Shown here: positions 8,619 through 18,283 of the stretch, piece after piece
Layout of the letters: each line of letters starts with the position of its first letter
How positions within the stretch are numbered: the first letter of the stretch is position 1
Assembly: GCA_963833955.1 (NCBI GenBank)
Contig: CAWHZY010000017.1
Location: 1-64,000 of the forward strand
Length of the DNA: 64,000 nt
Direction of reading: 5' to 3'
Origin: Roseiarcus sp963833955
GTDB taxonomy: Bacteria > Pseudomonadota > Alphaproteobacteria > Rhizobiales > Beijerinckiaceae
Made by a program: the position numbers and the translations under genes
Notes under the pieces: model-generated
Told to the model about the DNA's origin: nothing
Databases searched by the model: none
What the model saw: only the letters and a program-made list of their open reading frames with translations

Positions 8619-10031
8619 TCACCACCTAGGATAGCGCTCGCTTAAAAGCTCAAACAGCGCCCTTGCCGCCTGGATTTCCCCGCCCGCAGGCGCATGGGCG
8701 CGCGGCTTTGGGTTCCAGGCGTAGACGTCGAAATGCGCCCACGATCTGGCTTTCTCAACAAATCGCCTGAGAAAGAGCGCGGCAGTGATCGAGCCCGCCA
8801 TGCCGGCGCCTGAGCCCGAATTGCTGATGTCGGCGACCGAGCCTTCGATCATCGCGTCGTAAGGGCGCCAGAGTGGCATGCGCCACAGCGGATCGCGCAC
8901 ACGCGCGGAATGGCCGGCGATCGAGCCCGCGAGCGCGTCGTCGTCGGTATAGAAAGGCGGCAGATCCGGGCCGAGCGCGACCCGCGCGGCGCCGGTCAGT
9001 GTGGCGAAGTCGAACATCAGCTCCGGCGCGTCCTCATCGGCAAGCGCGAGCGCGTCGGCAAGGATCATCCGCCCTTCGGCGTCGGTGTTGCCGACTTCGA
9101 CCGAGATCCCCTTGCGGCTGACGATCACGTCGCCCGGTCGCATCGCTGGCGCCGAGATCGCATTCTCGACGATCGGGATCAGCGTCCTCAAGCGGAGATC
9201 AAGCCCCGCCTCCATGATCATCCGCGCGAGCGCGAGCGCCGTCGCCGCGCCGCCCATATCCTTCTTCATCAGCTCCATGCCGGACGCAGGCTTGATGTCG
9301 AGGCCGCCTGTGTCGAAGGTGACCCCTTTGCCGACAAGCGACACTTTCGGCGCGTCCTCGCGTCCCCAGGAAAAGTCGACAAGCCGCGGCTCTTCCGCGC
9401 CCGCGCGTCCGACGGCGTGAATGAGGGGAAAATTGGCGCCGATGAGTTCGTCGCCGCGCACCATGGTGACGCTGGCGTCGAAATGCTCGGCGAGCTTGAC
9501 CGCCTCCTGTTCAAGCGCGTTCGGGCCCAGGACATTGGCGGGCGCGTTGACGAGATCGCGTCCAAAAGCGATCGCCTCGGCGATGCGCTGAATTTTGATT
9601 GCGTCGACCTCGTCGGGCGCGACGAGGTGGGGCGTCGGCGCCTTACTCACCCTGAAGCGATCATACCGATAGAGCGCGAGCAGGAAGCCGAGCGCGGCAA
9701 GATCGGCGTCTTGGGCCATGTTGGCGAACCGGTACACACCTTCGGGCAGCGACGTTGCGAGCTTGCCAGGCCCGAACGGATCGCGCGTCGGCGCGTTCGC
9801 TTCGTCAATTCCGAACAAGACGCCCCCGAGTGCGCCAGCCTCGCCGGGGAGAAGCTGCATGCGTCCGGCTTTCGGCTGGAAGCCGCAGCGGTCAGCGAAG
9901 GCCGCGGCTGCCTCGCCGATCGTGGATTTGACTGAGGGCCAGTTTTCCGCGCTGACCAGCCATACCGGCGTCGCGTCGGGCGTTGGCGAAGCAAATGCGA
10001 GCAAGGGCTCAATTCTCCAGCGGGCGGACAA
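8619..10031 (-). CDS. M17 family leucyl aminopeptidase
   Basis: Cytosolic two-metal aminopeptidase that removes N-terminal residues from peptides. The C-terminal catalytic domain has the metal and substrate residues in VGKGVTFDTGGLDIKP, MKKDMGGAA and the family signature NTDAEGRMILADAL, followed by DFATLTGAARVALG. At 470 aa it is slightly shorter than E. coli PepA, with a compact N-terminal domain (residues 1-~150) as in the alphaproteobacterial M17 branch. It is divergent from the KAP NTPase gene, with about 160 bases between them. Confidence 0.93.
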   Translation of the reverse strand: MSARWRIEPLLAFASPTPDATPVWLVSAENWPSVKSTIGEAAAAFADRCGFQPKAGRMQLLPGEAGALGGVLFGIDEANAPTRDPFGPGKLATSLPEGVYRFANMAQDADLAALGFLLALYRYDRFRVSKAPTPHLVAPDEVDAIKIQRIAEAIAFGRDLVNAPANVLGPNALEQEAVKLAEHFDASVTMVRGDELIGANFPLIHAVGRAGAEEPRLVDFSWGREDAPKVSLVGKGVTFDTGGLDIKPASGMELMKKDMGGAATALALARMIMEAGLDLRLRTLIPIVENAISAPAMRPGDVIVSRKGISVEVGNTDAEGRMILADALALADEDAPELMFDFATLTGAARVALGPDLPPFYTDDDALAGSIAGHSARVRDPLWRMPLWRPYDAMIEGSVADISNSGSGAGMAGSITAALFLRRFVEKARSWAHFDVYAWNPKPRAHAPAGGEIQAARALFELLSERYPRW

Positions 10032-10192
10032 TTCGGAGGCGGCTTAGCCTGATTTCCCGGCTTGGCATAGGCTGCGGCTCTTCCGCCGGAAGGCGAGGCT
10101 TGACTTGCCGGGGCCCTTGCGGTGGTTAGGGCCGCGCACTCAAATTAGGCGCCGCCCGGCGCGTTTTCCCGTGCGGCGTTGAGGAGGATTGA

Positions 10193-12223
10193 TTGTCCGA
10201 GCCAAGCGTGAATTCCAAGGTTCGCCTGCTTGGGGACGTCGGGACGAGCGACAAGGCGCCTCTCTCGCTTGCTCCGCGGATCCCCGCACAATCGGCCGCG
10301 CCGCCCGTTTCGATCGCCCCGCCTCCGCCTGCCGCTCCGGTCCGGGCTGAGCCGATCTTCCTCGGCGATTCGGCCGACGGGGCGGACCTCCTGAACGCCG
10401 GCCAAATCGTGCAGCCATTGGCGCATCTTTGCGTGACCCCGCAGGTCCAGACGCCGTTTCTGGCGGCGATCTTAGGCCCCTCCGGCGCCGGCAAGACGTT
10501 CGCTTTGAGACGGCTGGCGCAGACGATTGAACAGCTCAGCGCTTCGGGGACCGCAGGTCGGCAAGCGCTTCAGCGCGTGGTCTTGGCCCGCGTCGACGCT
10601 TCGATCGGCGCCGAGGCGCCGGTGGCGATCGCGAGCGCCGCCTATGCCGCGCTCGATCGCCAGCCCGGCGGCATGGACTATTCGGGTCTGTTGGATGACC
10701 TGCGCAATGCGGGCGGCGATCCGCACCGGGCAGCCAGCGCGGCCTCAGATCGTCATGACGACCTCGTCAGGAAGCTCGAGGCCGAGCGCACGCAGCGCGA
10801 CGAGGTCGAGGCCAAACGCGCGCGTCTGGCGGACGCGCTGGCCTTCGACACACCCGGGTCGCGCATCGACGTCTTCGCACGAGCGCATCGAGGAACGATC
10901 GAAGCGCGGTTGCGCCGTTTCGGGCTGGCTGGGGGGGACGCAGACTCGAGCTACCGCAATCTGGCGCGCGACGTCTCGACCCTCGGCGCCGGCGCCCGCG
11001 CGGGCGTCGTCATTCGGTCGATCTGGGCCTACGGCAGTCAGGCGCGGCTGCTGCTCTGGGGGATCGTCGCCTTCGCGCTGGCCTTCGTCCTCAGGTTTCT
11101 GCATGGCCAAACGGCGACCGACGCGATCGAACACGGGAGCGACTCGCTCAAGCCCGCCGGGGATTGGGTGGCGGCGCACGGCGATTGGTTCGATCGAGCG
11201 GCGCAAATTCTGTTCATCCTGGGCGCGCTGGCGATCGCGCTCAATCTATGGCGCGCGCTTGGCTTCTCGAACCTTCTGTTGCGCGGTGGGCGGTTGCTCA
11301 CGAGCGAGGTCCGCGACCGCCGTAGCGACCTCGACTCCCGCGCCGCCCGCCTCAATCAGCGGGTCGCCGCGCTGACGGCCGAATCTGACGCGGCGGCGAA
11401 GCGCGCCGAAGCCGCGAGCAAACGCGCCGGAGGCATAGCCACCATGCGGGCCCCCGGACCGGAATTTCTGGAATCGAACCATGCCCCGTCGGGCGCGGCG
11501 CGCGAATTCCTCGCCGCGCTTGGCGCGCGAGTCGGACAGCCCGCCGCGGCGGGACCCGCCCTCGATCGGCTCATCGTGGTCGTGGACAATCTCGACGCGC
11601 TGTCCCCGGCCGCGGCCATCAGCTGGATCGACGCTGCGCAGGGCGTGATCGGACCCGGCTGCATCGGTCTCCTGGCTTTCGATCCCGGCCGACTTACGGG
11701 CGCGCTTGGCGGCGCGCGCGAGGCTCGCCGGCGCCTTGGCAAATGGCTGCAAGTCACGGTCAACCTGCCGGCCCGCAAGGACGCCGACGGCGAGCTCGTG
11801 GTCGCGCGTCTTCTGTCAGGGGGCGCGCCGGCAGCGCCAGCGCCGGATTCGACCATTGCAGCGGCGCTCATGGAGCCGCTGTCGAGCGCGGAAACCACGC
11901 TGCTTGCGGCGCTAGCGCCCCTCGCCGCACATTCGCCGCGCGACGCTAAGCGCTTCCTCAACGCCTATCGCCTTGCACGCTGCTCAAACGCGCCGCGGCC
12001 GGTGACGGCGCTTATGCAGGCCGTGGCCTTCGCCGACAACGACGCACAGGCGGCGATGCTCGAGCGGCTAGCGGATGGATCCGGCGAACTGACGGAAATC
12101 AAAGGACCACCCGCCTTGGTCGAAGCCGTCAAGGCCGCGCGCGTCGCCAACAACGGTCCGATATCGATCGAGGAAGCGCGCGCCGCGGCGGAGACCGCCC
12201 TCCGGTATGCCCTGACGGTCTGA
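10193..12223 (+). CDS. KAP-type P-loop NTPase with two membrane segments
   Basis: A 676-residue ATPase-like protein. A proline-rich N-terminal tail (~20-55) precedes a Walker A motif GPSGAGKT at ~95-102. A charged, probably coiled region (~200-225) is followed by two hydrophobic helices at ~285-302 and ~333-350, another Ala/Arg-rich coiled segment, and a Walker B-like LIVVVDNLDAL at ~459-469. A large insertion carrying two transmembrane helices between Walker A and B is the hallmark of KAP NTPases. TTG at 10193 is chosen because GAGGAGG lies about 8 bases upstream. It is a single-gene unit. The family is associated with membrane signalling and phage exclusion (PifA) in some cases; the role here is unknown. 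Confidence 0.7.
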   Translation: MSEPSVNSKVRLLGDVGTSDKAPLSLAPRIPAQSAAPPVSIAPPPPAAPVRAEPIFLGDSADGADLLNAGQIVQPLAHLCVTPQVQTPFLAAILGPSGAGKTFALRRLAQTIEQLSASGTAGRQALQRVVLARVDASIGAEAPVAIASAAYAALDRQPGGMDYSGLLDDLRNAGGDPHRAASAASDRHDDLVRKLEAERTQRDEVEAKRARLADALAFDTPGSRIDVFARAHRGTIEARLRRFGLAGGDADSSYRNLARDVSTLGAGARAGVVIRSIWAYGSQARLLLWGIVAFALAFVLRFLHGQTATDAIEHGSDSLKPAGDWVAAHGDWFDRAAQILFILGALAIALNLWRALGFSNLLLRGGRLLTSEVRDRRSDLDSRAARLNQRVAALTAESDAAAKRAEAASKRAGGIATMRAPGPEFLESNHAPSGAAREFLAALGARVGQPAAAGPALDRLIVVVDNLDALSPAAAISWIDAAQGVIGPGCIGLLAFDPGRLTGALGGAREARRRLGKWLQVTVNLPARKDADGELVVARLLSGGAPAAPAPDSTIAAALMEPLSSAETTLLAALAPLAAHSPRDAKRFLNAYRLARCSNAPRPVTALMQAVAFADNDAQAAMLERLADGSGELTEIKGPPALVEAVKAARVANNGPISIEEARAAAETALRYALTV

Positions 12224-12568
12224 AGGCGCCGCCTTGGGCGCGGTCCGAGGTAGGCCACGGTAAACAGGCCAAGGTGCAACGCGAGCTGGCCCAATAGTCC
12301 AGGTGGCTGCAAAGCTATCTCGCCGGCGAACGATACGCGTCAGCCTAAATCCAGAAGGCTCCAAAGCGCCATTCGCCGACCCCGTCCTGAGGCGCCGCGA
12401 AGCGGCCTCGAAGGGCGCGCCAGCTCGGGTCAACGGCGCCGGCAACTGGAGCTCGTTCGAGGGCCTTGCTTACACAGGACCGTACAAGGATGAGCCGCCC
12501 CTCCGCTACCGCGCCCTCAATCCCATCAGAAGACGCGCAAACCAAGTTACAAAGGACGAGGTTGCGTA
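12224..12568. other. 345-bp convergent intergenic region
   Basis: The region lies between the ends of the KAP NTPase (rightward) and the short-chain dehydrogenase (leftward). Open frames exist on both strands but have no recognisable features and no ribosome-binding site. No clear terminator hairpin with a T run was seen. Confidence 0.35.
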
Positions 12569-13354
12569 TTAGAACCCGAGTACAGTCGCGTTGATCGAGG
12601 CTTCGAGGCCGCCGTCGACCGGCAGATTGGCGCCGTTGATCCAGCGCGCGGCGTCCGAACACAGGAAGAGCACCGCAGGCGCGATGTCCGGCGCGGACCC
12701 GGCCCGCCCGACCCGCGCGATGTCCTCGTCCACGCGCGGATCGCCAAAGATCTGCCGAAATTCCTTGAGGATCGGTGTGGCGACGGGGCCGGGGCTCACC
12801 GCGTTCACGCGCAATCCGCGCTCCTTGAAGAGCGGCTCATGCGCCGCCCGCATCGTCCATAGGAGCAGGAGCTCCTTCGAAAGCGGATAGGCCTCGCCGT
12901 CAGGGACCTGATGGGCGGCGAGAAGCTTGGTGAGATCCGGGAATCCGGGCGCGCTCACGAACGCTTTCGCGCGCTCGAGATTGGCGCGCCAGCCGTAACC
13001 GGCGATCGAAGCGACGTTGACCACGGCGCCGCCCTCGCGCAGCCTCGGCGCGAGGCTTTGAGTCAATTCCCGAAGCCCATAAAAGTTGATCGCCAGCGTC
13101 TTCGCCGCGCCAATCATGCCGGACACGCCAGCGACATTGCACAAAGCATCGAAGCGCTGCGGCAGCATCTCCACAATCTCGGCTATGCCTTGAGCAGAGC
13201 CGATATCCGCCTTGATGAAAGCGTCGAGCGGCCGCGCGGGCTCATTGATGTCGACGCCGATGATGTCGGCGCCGAGCGCCTGGGCGAGTTCACCGACGCG
13301 CGCGCCGATGCCGGACGAAATTCCGGTGATGACGATCGTCTTTCCCAGAAGCAT
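12569..13354 (-). CDS. Short-chain dehydrogenase/reductase, last gene of a Liv-type transporter operon
   Basis: Classical SDR of 261 aa. Nucleotide-binding TGISSGIG near residue 10, the DINEP acidic residue that favours NAD(H), the CNVAGVSG strand, catalytic Ser in VNVASIAGYG, and Tyr/Lys in EAYPLSKE. The layout (a ~35-residue insertion between Ser and Tyr, ending in INGANLPVDGG) resembles coniferyl-alcohol dehydrogenase and 3-alpha-hydroxysteroid dehydrogenase-like members. The start codon is one base after the livM stop, so it is translationally coupled to the transporter and probably oxidises the imported compound or a derivative of it. The substrate is unknown. Confidence 0.85.
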   Translation of the reverse strand: MLLGKTIVITGISSGIGARVGELAQALGADIIGVDINEPARPLDAFIKADIGSAQGIAEIVEMLPQRFDALCNVAGVSGMIGAAKTLAINFYGLRELTQSLAPRLREGGAVVNVASIAGYGWRANLERAKAFVSAPGFPDLTKLLAAHQVPDGEAYPLSKELLLLWTMRAAHEPLFKERGLRVNAVSPGPVATPILKEFRQIFGDPRVDEDIARVGRAGSAPDIAPAVLFLCSDAARWINGANLPVDGGLEASINATVLGF

Positions 13355-13355
13355 G

Positions 13356-14418
13356 TCAGCGCCCTCCCTGATCCTGGTTCTTGGTTTCCGAGGCGCTGTT
13401 CGCTTGCGTGCGTGCGCCGTCCGGGCTCGCGAAGCGGAGGCGGTAGCCGACGGGCAGAAGCCTCAGCGAGGTGCGGTCCTCGACCCAGCCCCAGAAGCCG
13501 CGCGGGAAGAGAAGGGCAAAAATAAGCGCGGTCGCGCCGAGGCCGACAAGATACCAGACGCCCATGTCGCCGAACCAGGTCTCGATGGCGAAGAAGATGA
13601 CCGCGCCGAGGATTGCTCCCTCGAAGGTCCCCAATCCTCCGACCAGCGCCATGAAGATCATGTACGCCGTCCAGAGCGGACTGAAATAAGCCTTGGGCTG
13701 GAAGGTGAGCGCCGTCGCCACCCACAGCGCGCCCGCCATCGCCGCGCCGAAGGCCGCGAGCGTGAACACAAGCCGCTTGGCGCTCATGACTCGCACACCG
13801 ATTGATTCCGCCGCCTCCTCATTGTCACGGATCGCCTGGATCGCCGCGCCGAGCGGGCTGCGCAGCAGGCCGAAGACGATCGCCAAGCAGGCCGGCCATC
13901 GCGCCGAGCGCGCACCAATAGGTGAGCGCTCGGCGGCTGTCGTTCGCGTAGGCGTTGAGCTCGATCAGGGAAGTACCGGTTTCGCCGCGCACCAGCGTGT
14001 CGAGGTTGACAAGCAGATGCGCCAGTTCCGACACCACCCACATGCCGATGGCGAATTCGCCGCCCTTGAGCCTGAGCATGAGGAGCGACAGGGGCCAGGA
14101 CAGCGCGCCGACAATGAGCGCGCCTAAGAAGAGCGACGGATAGACGCTCACTCCCATATCGGCGAGACGGATCGCGGCATAGGCGCCGAGTCCGAAGAAC
14201 GCCTGCTGGCCGATCGACACCAGCCCGCAAAATCCGACCAGCGCGTTCCACATCAGGGCCAGGATGACGTAGATGAATAGGGTCGTGAGCTTGTCGACGG
14301 CGTTGGCGCTGAAGATGGCCGGTCCGACCGCGAGCACGGCGATAATGATGGCGGCCGCGGCGACCGCGATGCGCGACTGGGGCGTCCAGCGCTCGACGAC
14401 GGCCGTGCCCGCGCTCAT
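13356..14418 (-). pseudogene. livM: Branched-chain amino acid-type ABC permease LivM, frameshifted
   Basis: LivM-family inner-membrane permease. The N-terminal ~185 residues (start MSAGTAVVERWTPQ; GLVSIGQQAFFGLGAYAA is the family signature) are in one frame. The rest (AIVFGLLRSPLGAAIQAIR, the cytoplasmic EAA-like loop, to NQDQGGR) is in another, with the switch near 13880-13886. Joined, they make a normal ~350-residue permease. The ATG overlaps the livH stop (ATGA), and the SDR gene follows one base after the stop. A single extra base in a G/T-rich spot would explain the break. Confidence 0.85.
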
Positions 14419-15317
14419 GTGCGCATCGCCCCGCTGAAGGCGGTCCGGACGCGCTGGCCGAGATCGCCGAGGAACAGGCGCGCGAACAGAACGGCAAGGA
14501 AGGCGAGATGGCCGGCGATGAAGAAGCCTTGCGGAGAGACGAGCGCGCCGAGGCTTTGCGCGACGCCGAGCACAATGCCGCCGACCAGCGTGCCCCAGAG
14601 CGACCCCGCCCCGCCGATCACCGAGGCCTCGAAGGCGAAGATGAGTTGGGGGGCTCCGGCATAGGGATCGAAGGTGGCGCGCATGCCGAGAAAAGCGCCG
14701 GCGACCGCGACCGTCGCCAATGCAATCGCGGCGGCGATCGCATTGACGCGCCGCGCGTTGACGCCGACCAGCCCGACCGTGTCAGGATCCTCAGCGGTGG
14801 CGCGGATTGCGCGTCCCGTCAGCGTTCGGTTGAGAAAAGTCTCAATTCCTCCGAGCAGCACGATCGCAACCAGCATGGTGAGCGCCGCGAGCTTGCCGAT
14901 CGAAATATCGTCACTGAGCGTCCAGCTGTCGTAGGAGAGGTCGCCGATGTAAGGCGCGAGCGAGCGGGTGTCGGCGCCGAAACCCTGGAACAGGAGATTG
15001 TCGAGAATGATCGACAGTCCGAAAGTCGAGAGCACCGGAACCAGCAACCCGCCGCGCGCGCTGCGCTCGAGCACCAGCCGCTGCAGCGCCCAGCCGATCA
15101 CGGCCATCAGCGGGATCACGAGGCCGAGGCCGAGAAACGGCTGAACCGCGAAGCGATCGGCCAAAACGTAGAGCGCGTAGGCCGAGAGCACTGCAAGGCT
15201 GCCGTGCGCGAGGTTGATGATTCCCATGACGCCGAACATGAACGAAAGCCCGCAGGCGATCAGGGCGTAATAGCCGCCGAGCAGAACGCCCTGGATGATT
15301 TGGTTGACGAAGATCAA
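14415..15317 (-). CDS. livH: Branched-chain amino acid-type ABC permease LivH
   Basis: Integral membrane permease of 300 aa with about eight hydrophobic helices. Family marks: ALIACGLSFMFGVMGIINLA near the start, the conserved RAIRATAEDPDTVGLVGVN loop that contacts the ATPase, and GGAGSLWGTLVGGIVLG near the end. The TTG at 15317 overlaps the livF stop, which explains the unusual start. It pairs with LivM to form the transmembrane channel for this operon's substrate. Confidence 0.92.
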   Translation of the reverse strand: MIFVNQIIQGVLLGGYYALIACGLSFMFGVMGIINLAHGSLAVLSAYALYVLADRFAVQPFLGLGLVIPLMAVIGWALQRLVLERSARGGLLVPVLSTFGLSIILDNLLFQGFGADTRSLAPYIGDLSYDSWTLSDDISIGKLAALTMLVAIVLLGGIETFLNRTLTGRAIRATAEDPDTVGLVGVNARRVNAIAAAIALATVAVAGAFLGMRATFDPYAGAPQLIFAFEASVIGGAGSLWGTLVGGIVLGVAQSLGALVSPQGFFIAGHLAFLAVLFARLFLGDLGQRVRTAFSGAMRT

Positions 15318-16045
15318 GGCTGCGGCGCCTCGGCGCGCGATGACTTCCTGAGACCGAAATAGGCTTCGGTGACTTGCTCTCGGCTGAGGGTTCGCGTCGG
15401 TCCTTCGATCGCGATCAAACCTTCGAGCATGCAGACGGTGCGGCTTGCGGTCGACATCGCGCGCTTCAGGTCCTGCTCCACCAGAAGCATGGCGACGCCG
15501 GAGGATTTCAGCGCCTCGAGCTGGACGTAAAGGCGATCGACCACCAGAGGCGACAGGCCCAGGGAAACCTCGTCGAGCAACAACAGCTCCGGGTTCATCA
15601 TCAATGCGCGCCCGATCGCGGTGGCTTGCTGCTCGCCGCCCGACAATGTGCCGGCGAGGCTGCGCCGCCGGTCCTTAAGGTTGGGAAAGGCCTCCATGAC
15701 GGCGTCGAGCGTCCATGCGCCCGTTCGGCCGGCTGAGCGCGCGAGCTGGAGATTCTCCTCTACCGTAAGCCTGGCGAACAAGCGCCTACCTTCCGGAACA
15801 AGCGCAAGGCCCAGCGCGGCGCGCGCATGAGCAGGCTTCGCGCCGATATCCTCGCCTTTGAAGGCGATGCGGCCCGCCGCAATTCGGTGCGCGCCGGCAA
15901 TGGCGCGCAGAAGCGTCGTCTTGCCGGCGCCGTTGGCGCCGACAAGCGCGACCGTCTCACCTTTCTCGATGCTGAGGCTGACGCCACGTACGGCCTTGAA
16001 CTGGCCGTAGCCGGCTTCGAGACCTTCAATGGAAAGAAGCGTCAC
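15314..16045 (-). CDS. livF: ABC transporter ATP-binding protein LivF
   Basis: Cytoplasmic ATPase subunit, 243 aa. Walker A GANGAGKT, the LivF-specific VPEGRRLFARLTVEENL stretch, signature LSGGEQQ and Walker B LLLLDEVSLGLSP are all present. The GTG at 16045 is chosen because it overlaps the livG stop as GTGA; the longer open frame upstream (to 16141) is merely the shadow of livG. It works with LivG, LivH, LivM and the binding protein of the same operon. Confidence 0.92.
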   Translation of the reverse strand: MTLLSIEGLEAGYGQFKAVRGVSLSIEKGETVALVGANGAGKTTLLRAIAGAHRIAAGRIAFKGEDIGAKPAHARAALGLALVPEGRRLFARLTVEENLQLARSAGRTGAWTLDAVMEAFPNLKDRRRSLAGTLSGGEQQATAIGRALMMNPELLLLDEVSLGLSPLVVDRLYVQLEALKSSGVAMLLVEQDLKRAMSTASRTVCMLEGLIAIEGPTRTLSREQVTEAYFGLRKSSRAEAPQP

Positions 16046-16788
16046 ACCACGCCCCCGCCCAGGTAGGCCTCGATCACGCGCGGATCGGCCATCACGCTCC
16101 GCGCCGGTCCGTCGGCGATGATGCGTCCGGCGTCCATGCACACGAGGCGCTCCGCGACCTTCAGCAGGATGTGCACGATGTGCTCGATCCAGACGATCGC
16201 GATCCCGCGAGCTTTCAATTCGAGGATGATGTCGACGAGTTCGTTCGCCTCTGCGTCCGTCAATCCGCCGCCGATTTCGTCCAAGAGCAGAACGGCCGGA
16301 TTTGTGGCGAGCGCGCGGGCGAGTTCGAGCCGCTTTCGATCGATGAGTCCAAGCGTCTCAGCGCGCCGGTTGGCGACGGCCGTCATGCCGGTCAGCGCAA
16401 GCGACTCGATTGTCGCCTCATAGGCGCGTTCCCGCTCGAGCCCGCCGCCATGCGCGGCGGCGGTGAAGACATTCTCGAACACCGTCATACCGCTGAAAGG
16501 CTTTGGAATCTGGTGCGTGCGCGCGAGCCCCCGCCGGCATCGCTCCGCTGTCGGCTTGAGGGTCACGTCTTCGCCAAGAAAGCGCACCCGCCCGCTGGTT
16601 GGCGCATGGGCGCCAACCAGCAGGCTGAGCAAAGTTGTCTTTCCCGCGCCGTTTGGGCCGACGACGCCAACCGCTTCGCCGGCGCCGACCAAAAAGTCGA
16701 CACCGTCGAGCACCAGGAGCGCGCCGAAGCTTTTGGTCAAGCCTTCCCCCTCGAGCAGGAGGCCGTCGGCTCGCGCGCCGGAGGTCAC
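16042..16788 (-). CDS. livG: ABC transporter ATP-binding protein LivG
   Basis: ATPase subunit of 248 aa. Walker A GPNGAGKTT near residue 43, TFQ-loop equivalent ARTHQIPKPFSGMTVFENV, and Walker B VLLLDEIGGGLT. The usual LSGGQ signature is replaced by LGLIDRKRLELARAL, a variant common in LivG proteins of aromatic-compound and amide transporters. It lies 13 bases after the binding-protein stop and overlaps livF by four bases. Confidence 0.92.
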   Translation of the reverse strand: MTSGARADGLLLEGEGLTKSFGALLVLDGVDFLVGAGEAVGVVGPNGAGKTTLLSLLVGAHAPTSGRVRFLGEDVTLKPTAERCRRGLARTHQIPKPFSGMTVFENVFTAAAHGGGLERERAYEATIESLALTGMTAVANRRAETLGLIDRKRLELARALATNPAVLLLDEIGGGLTDAEANELVDIILELKARGIAIVWIEHIVHILLKVAERLVCMDAGRIIADGPARSVMADPRVIEAYLGGGVV

Positions 16789-16801
16789 GCGTGCCCCGCC
16801 G

Positions 16802-18118
16802 TCAGCTGTTGAACGGCCGGAGCTTCGCCTGGATCGGTACCTTCGGGTCGGTTGCGTTCTCGGTCACCGGATAATCGAGCGGGAATTGCGACCCCGCCGG
16901 GGCTTTGACCCATTGCGTGCCGATAATCGGGCCTGGGGAGACGTTAGGCACCGGCCCAGAGGTGAAGTCGATCGGACCATCGATCGTGACCGTCTTCAAA
17001 GTGGACATCGCCTTGGCGAGGGCTGCCTTGTTCGACGGATCGCTGCTCGCGGTCAGAGCCGCGGCACCAGCGTCGAACAGCGCGAGGGTCGCGCCGAGCT
17101 GCTGCGTCCACATCTTGCCTGAGGCCTTCTCGTAGCCATCCGCGAGTTCGTCGCCGCTGACTCCCGTGAGCGAGGATTTATAGGGGAAGGCCTTGTGCCA
17201 ATAGGCCGCGCTCGCGAGGTTGTAACCAAGATTGCCGAGCGACGTCACTTCAGAGGGGAAGAGCCCGGTCTTGGCGATCTGGGCGATCTTGACCATCTTG
17301 GTGTAGCCCTGCTGGGCGGCCTGGCGCCAAAACGCGGCGAAGTCGGGCGGGATCGGAAACGTGTTGAAGATCTCGCATTTCTCCGCCTTGAACTTCGCGA
17401 TCTGCGCCGAATAGTCGGTGGTGCCGTCTTCATAAGGGCCCGGATCGATGATCGTGAATCCCGCCTTGGCCAGTGCCGGGGCGAGATTCTCGCGGATCGC
17501 GTTGCCGTCGGCGTCGTTGGGATAAAGCACGCCGACCTTCTTGTTGGTTTCGATCAGATTCCATTGCGAGACATAGGCCTTGAAGAACTCGCCGCCGCCG
17601 AAGCCGAAATGAAAAGTCCACTTGAACGGCGAGGGCTGGCCGGGCTTGGCGCCGCGCCCGAAGTACCAGGCCTCCCACGGCATGACCGTGGACATGCAGG
17701 GAACGCCCGCCGCCTCGCAGGCGTCAGCGACCGGGTTGATCGTCTCGGGGGTCGAGACGACCAGCATCATGTCGATCTTGTCGGAATTGATCAGCGTCTT
17801 CGCCAGCTGGCCGGCGCGCGATGGATCGGACTGGGTGTCGCGATCGAGGATGTTGACCCCGTAGGTCTTGTCGCCAACCTTCAGACCGGACCCCAGCGAT
17901 TTCCGGGCGAGTTCGAGAATATAGCCGTCGGTCTCGCCAAATCCGCCAAGCTTGCCGGTGCGCGGGCTGATGAAGCCGACCTTGAGCGTTGACTCGGGCC
18001 CCGCAGCGAAAGCGCCGTAAGGGCGGGCGGCGGCTGCGAGGCCCGCGGCGCCGGCGGATGCGATCAGTCCGCGCCGCGATATTGGCTCGCCCCTGAGAGA
18101 GACGGATTTGGCTTTCAT
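16802..18118 (-). CDS. ABC transporter substrate-binding protein (Leu/Ile/Val-BP family), Tat-type leader
   Basis: Periplasmic receptor, 438 aa, type I fold (Peripla_BP_6). The leader contains SRRGLIASAGAAGL, a twin-arginine motif before a weakly hydrophobic stretch, ending around AFA. The mature protein starts GPESTLKVGFISPRTGKLGG and contains DRDTQSDPSRAGQLAKTLI, both classic for this family. The ATG at 18118 has GGGAGGAAA just upstream. It is the first gene of the leftward operon (binding protein, livG, livF, livH, livM, SDR), so its ligand defines the pathway. The ligand is unknown; amides, aromatic acids and amino acids are all possible. Confidence 0.9.
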   Translation of the reverse strand: MKAKSVSLRGEPISRRGLIASAGAAGLAAAARPYGAFAAGPESTLKVGFISPRTGKLGGFGETDGYILELARKSLGSGLKVGDKTYGVNILDRDTQSDPSRAGQLAKTLINSDKIDMMLVVSTPETINPVADACEAAGVPCMSTVMPWEAWYFGRGAKPGQPSPFKWTFHFGFGGGEFFKAYVSQWNLIETNKKVGVLYPNDADGNAIRENLAPALAKAGFTIIDPGPYEDGTTDYSAQIAKFKAEKCEIFNTFPIPPDFAAFWRQAAQQGYTKMVKIAQIAKTGLFPSEVTSLGNLGYNLASAAYWHKAFPYKSSLTGVSGDELADGYEKASGKMWTQQLGATLALFDAGAAALTASSDPSNKAALAKAMSTLKTVTIDGPIDFTSGPVPNVSPGPIIGTQWVKAPAGSQFPLDYPVTENATDPKVPIQAKLRPFNS

Positions 18119-18283
18119 GTGTTTCCTCCCGGGCGCCGTCCCTGCCATGAGGTCGGCGCATCCAAAGTCTCTACACGCTTCAGACGCCAATCGAAAAGCC
18201 CGGGATCTTCGAAGAGCGGCCGTCGATTGACAAAGCGCGTGGGAGGACCAGTCTCGGGCGCTCGCAAAACCGGGGAGGCCGGC

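Noticed and set aside
13212..15362. Long rightward open frames across the livM-livH genes
   Set aside because: They are shadows in GC-rich DNA: no start signals, compositionally biased, opposite to well-conserved permease genes.
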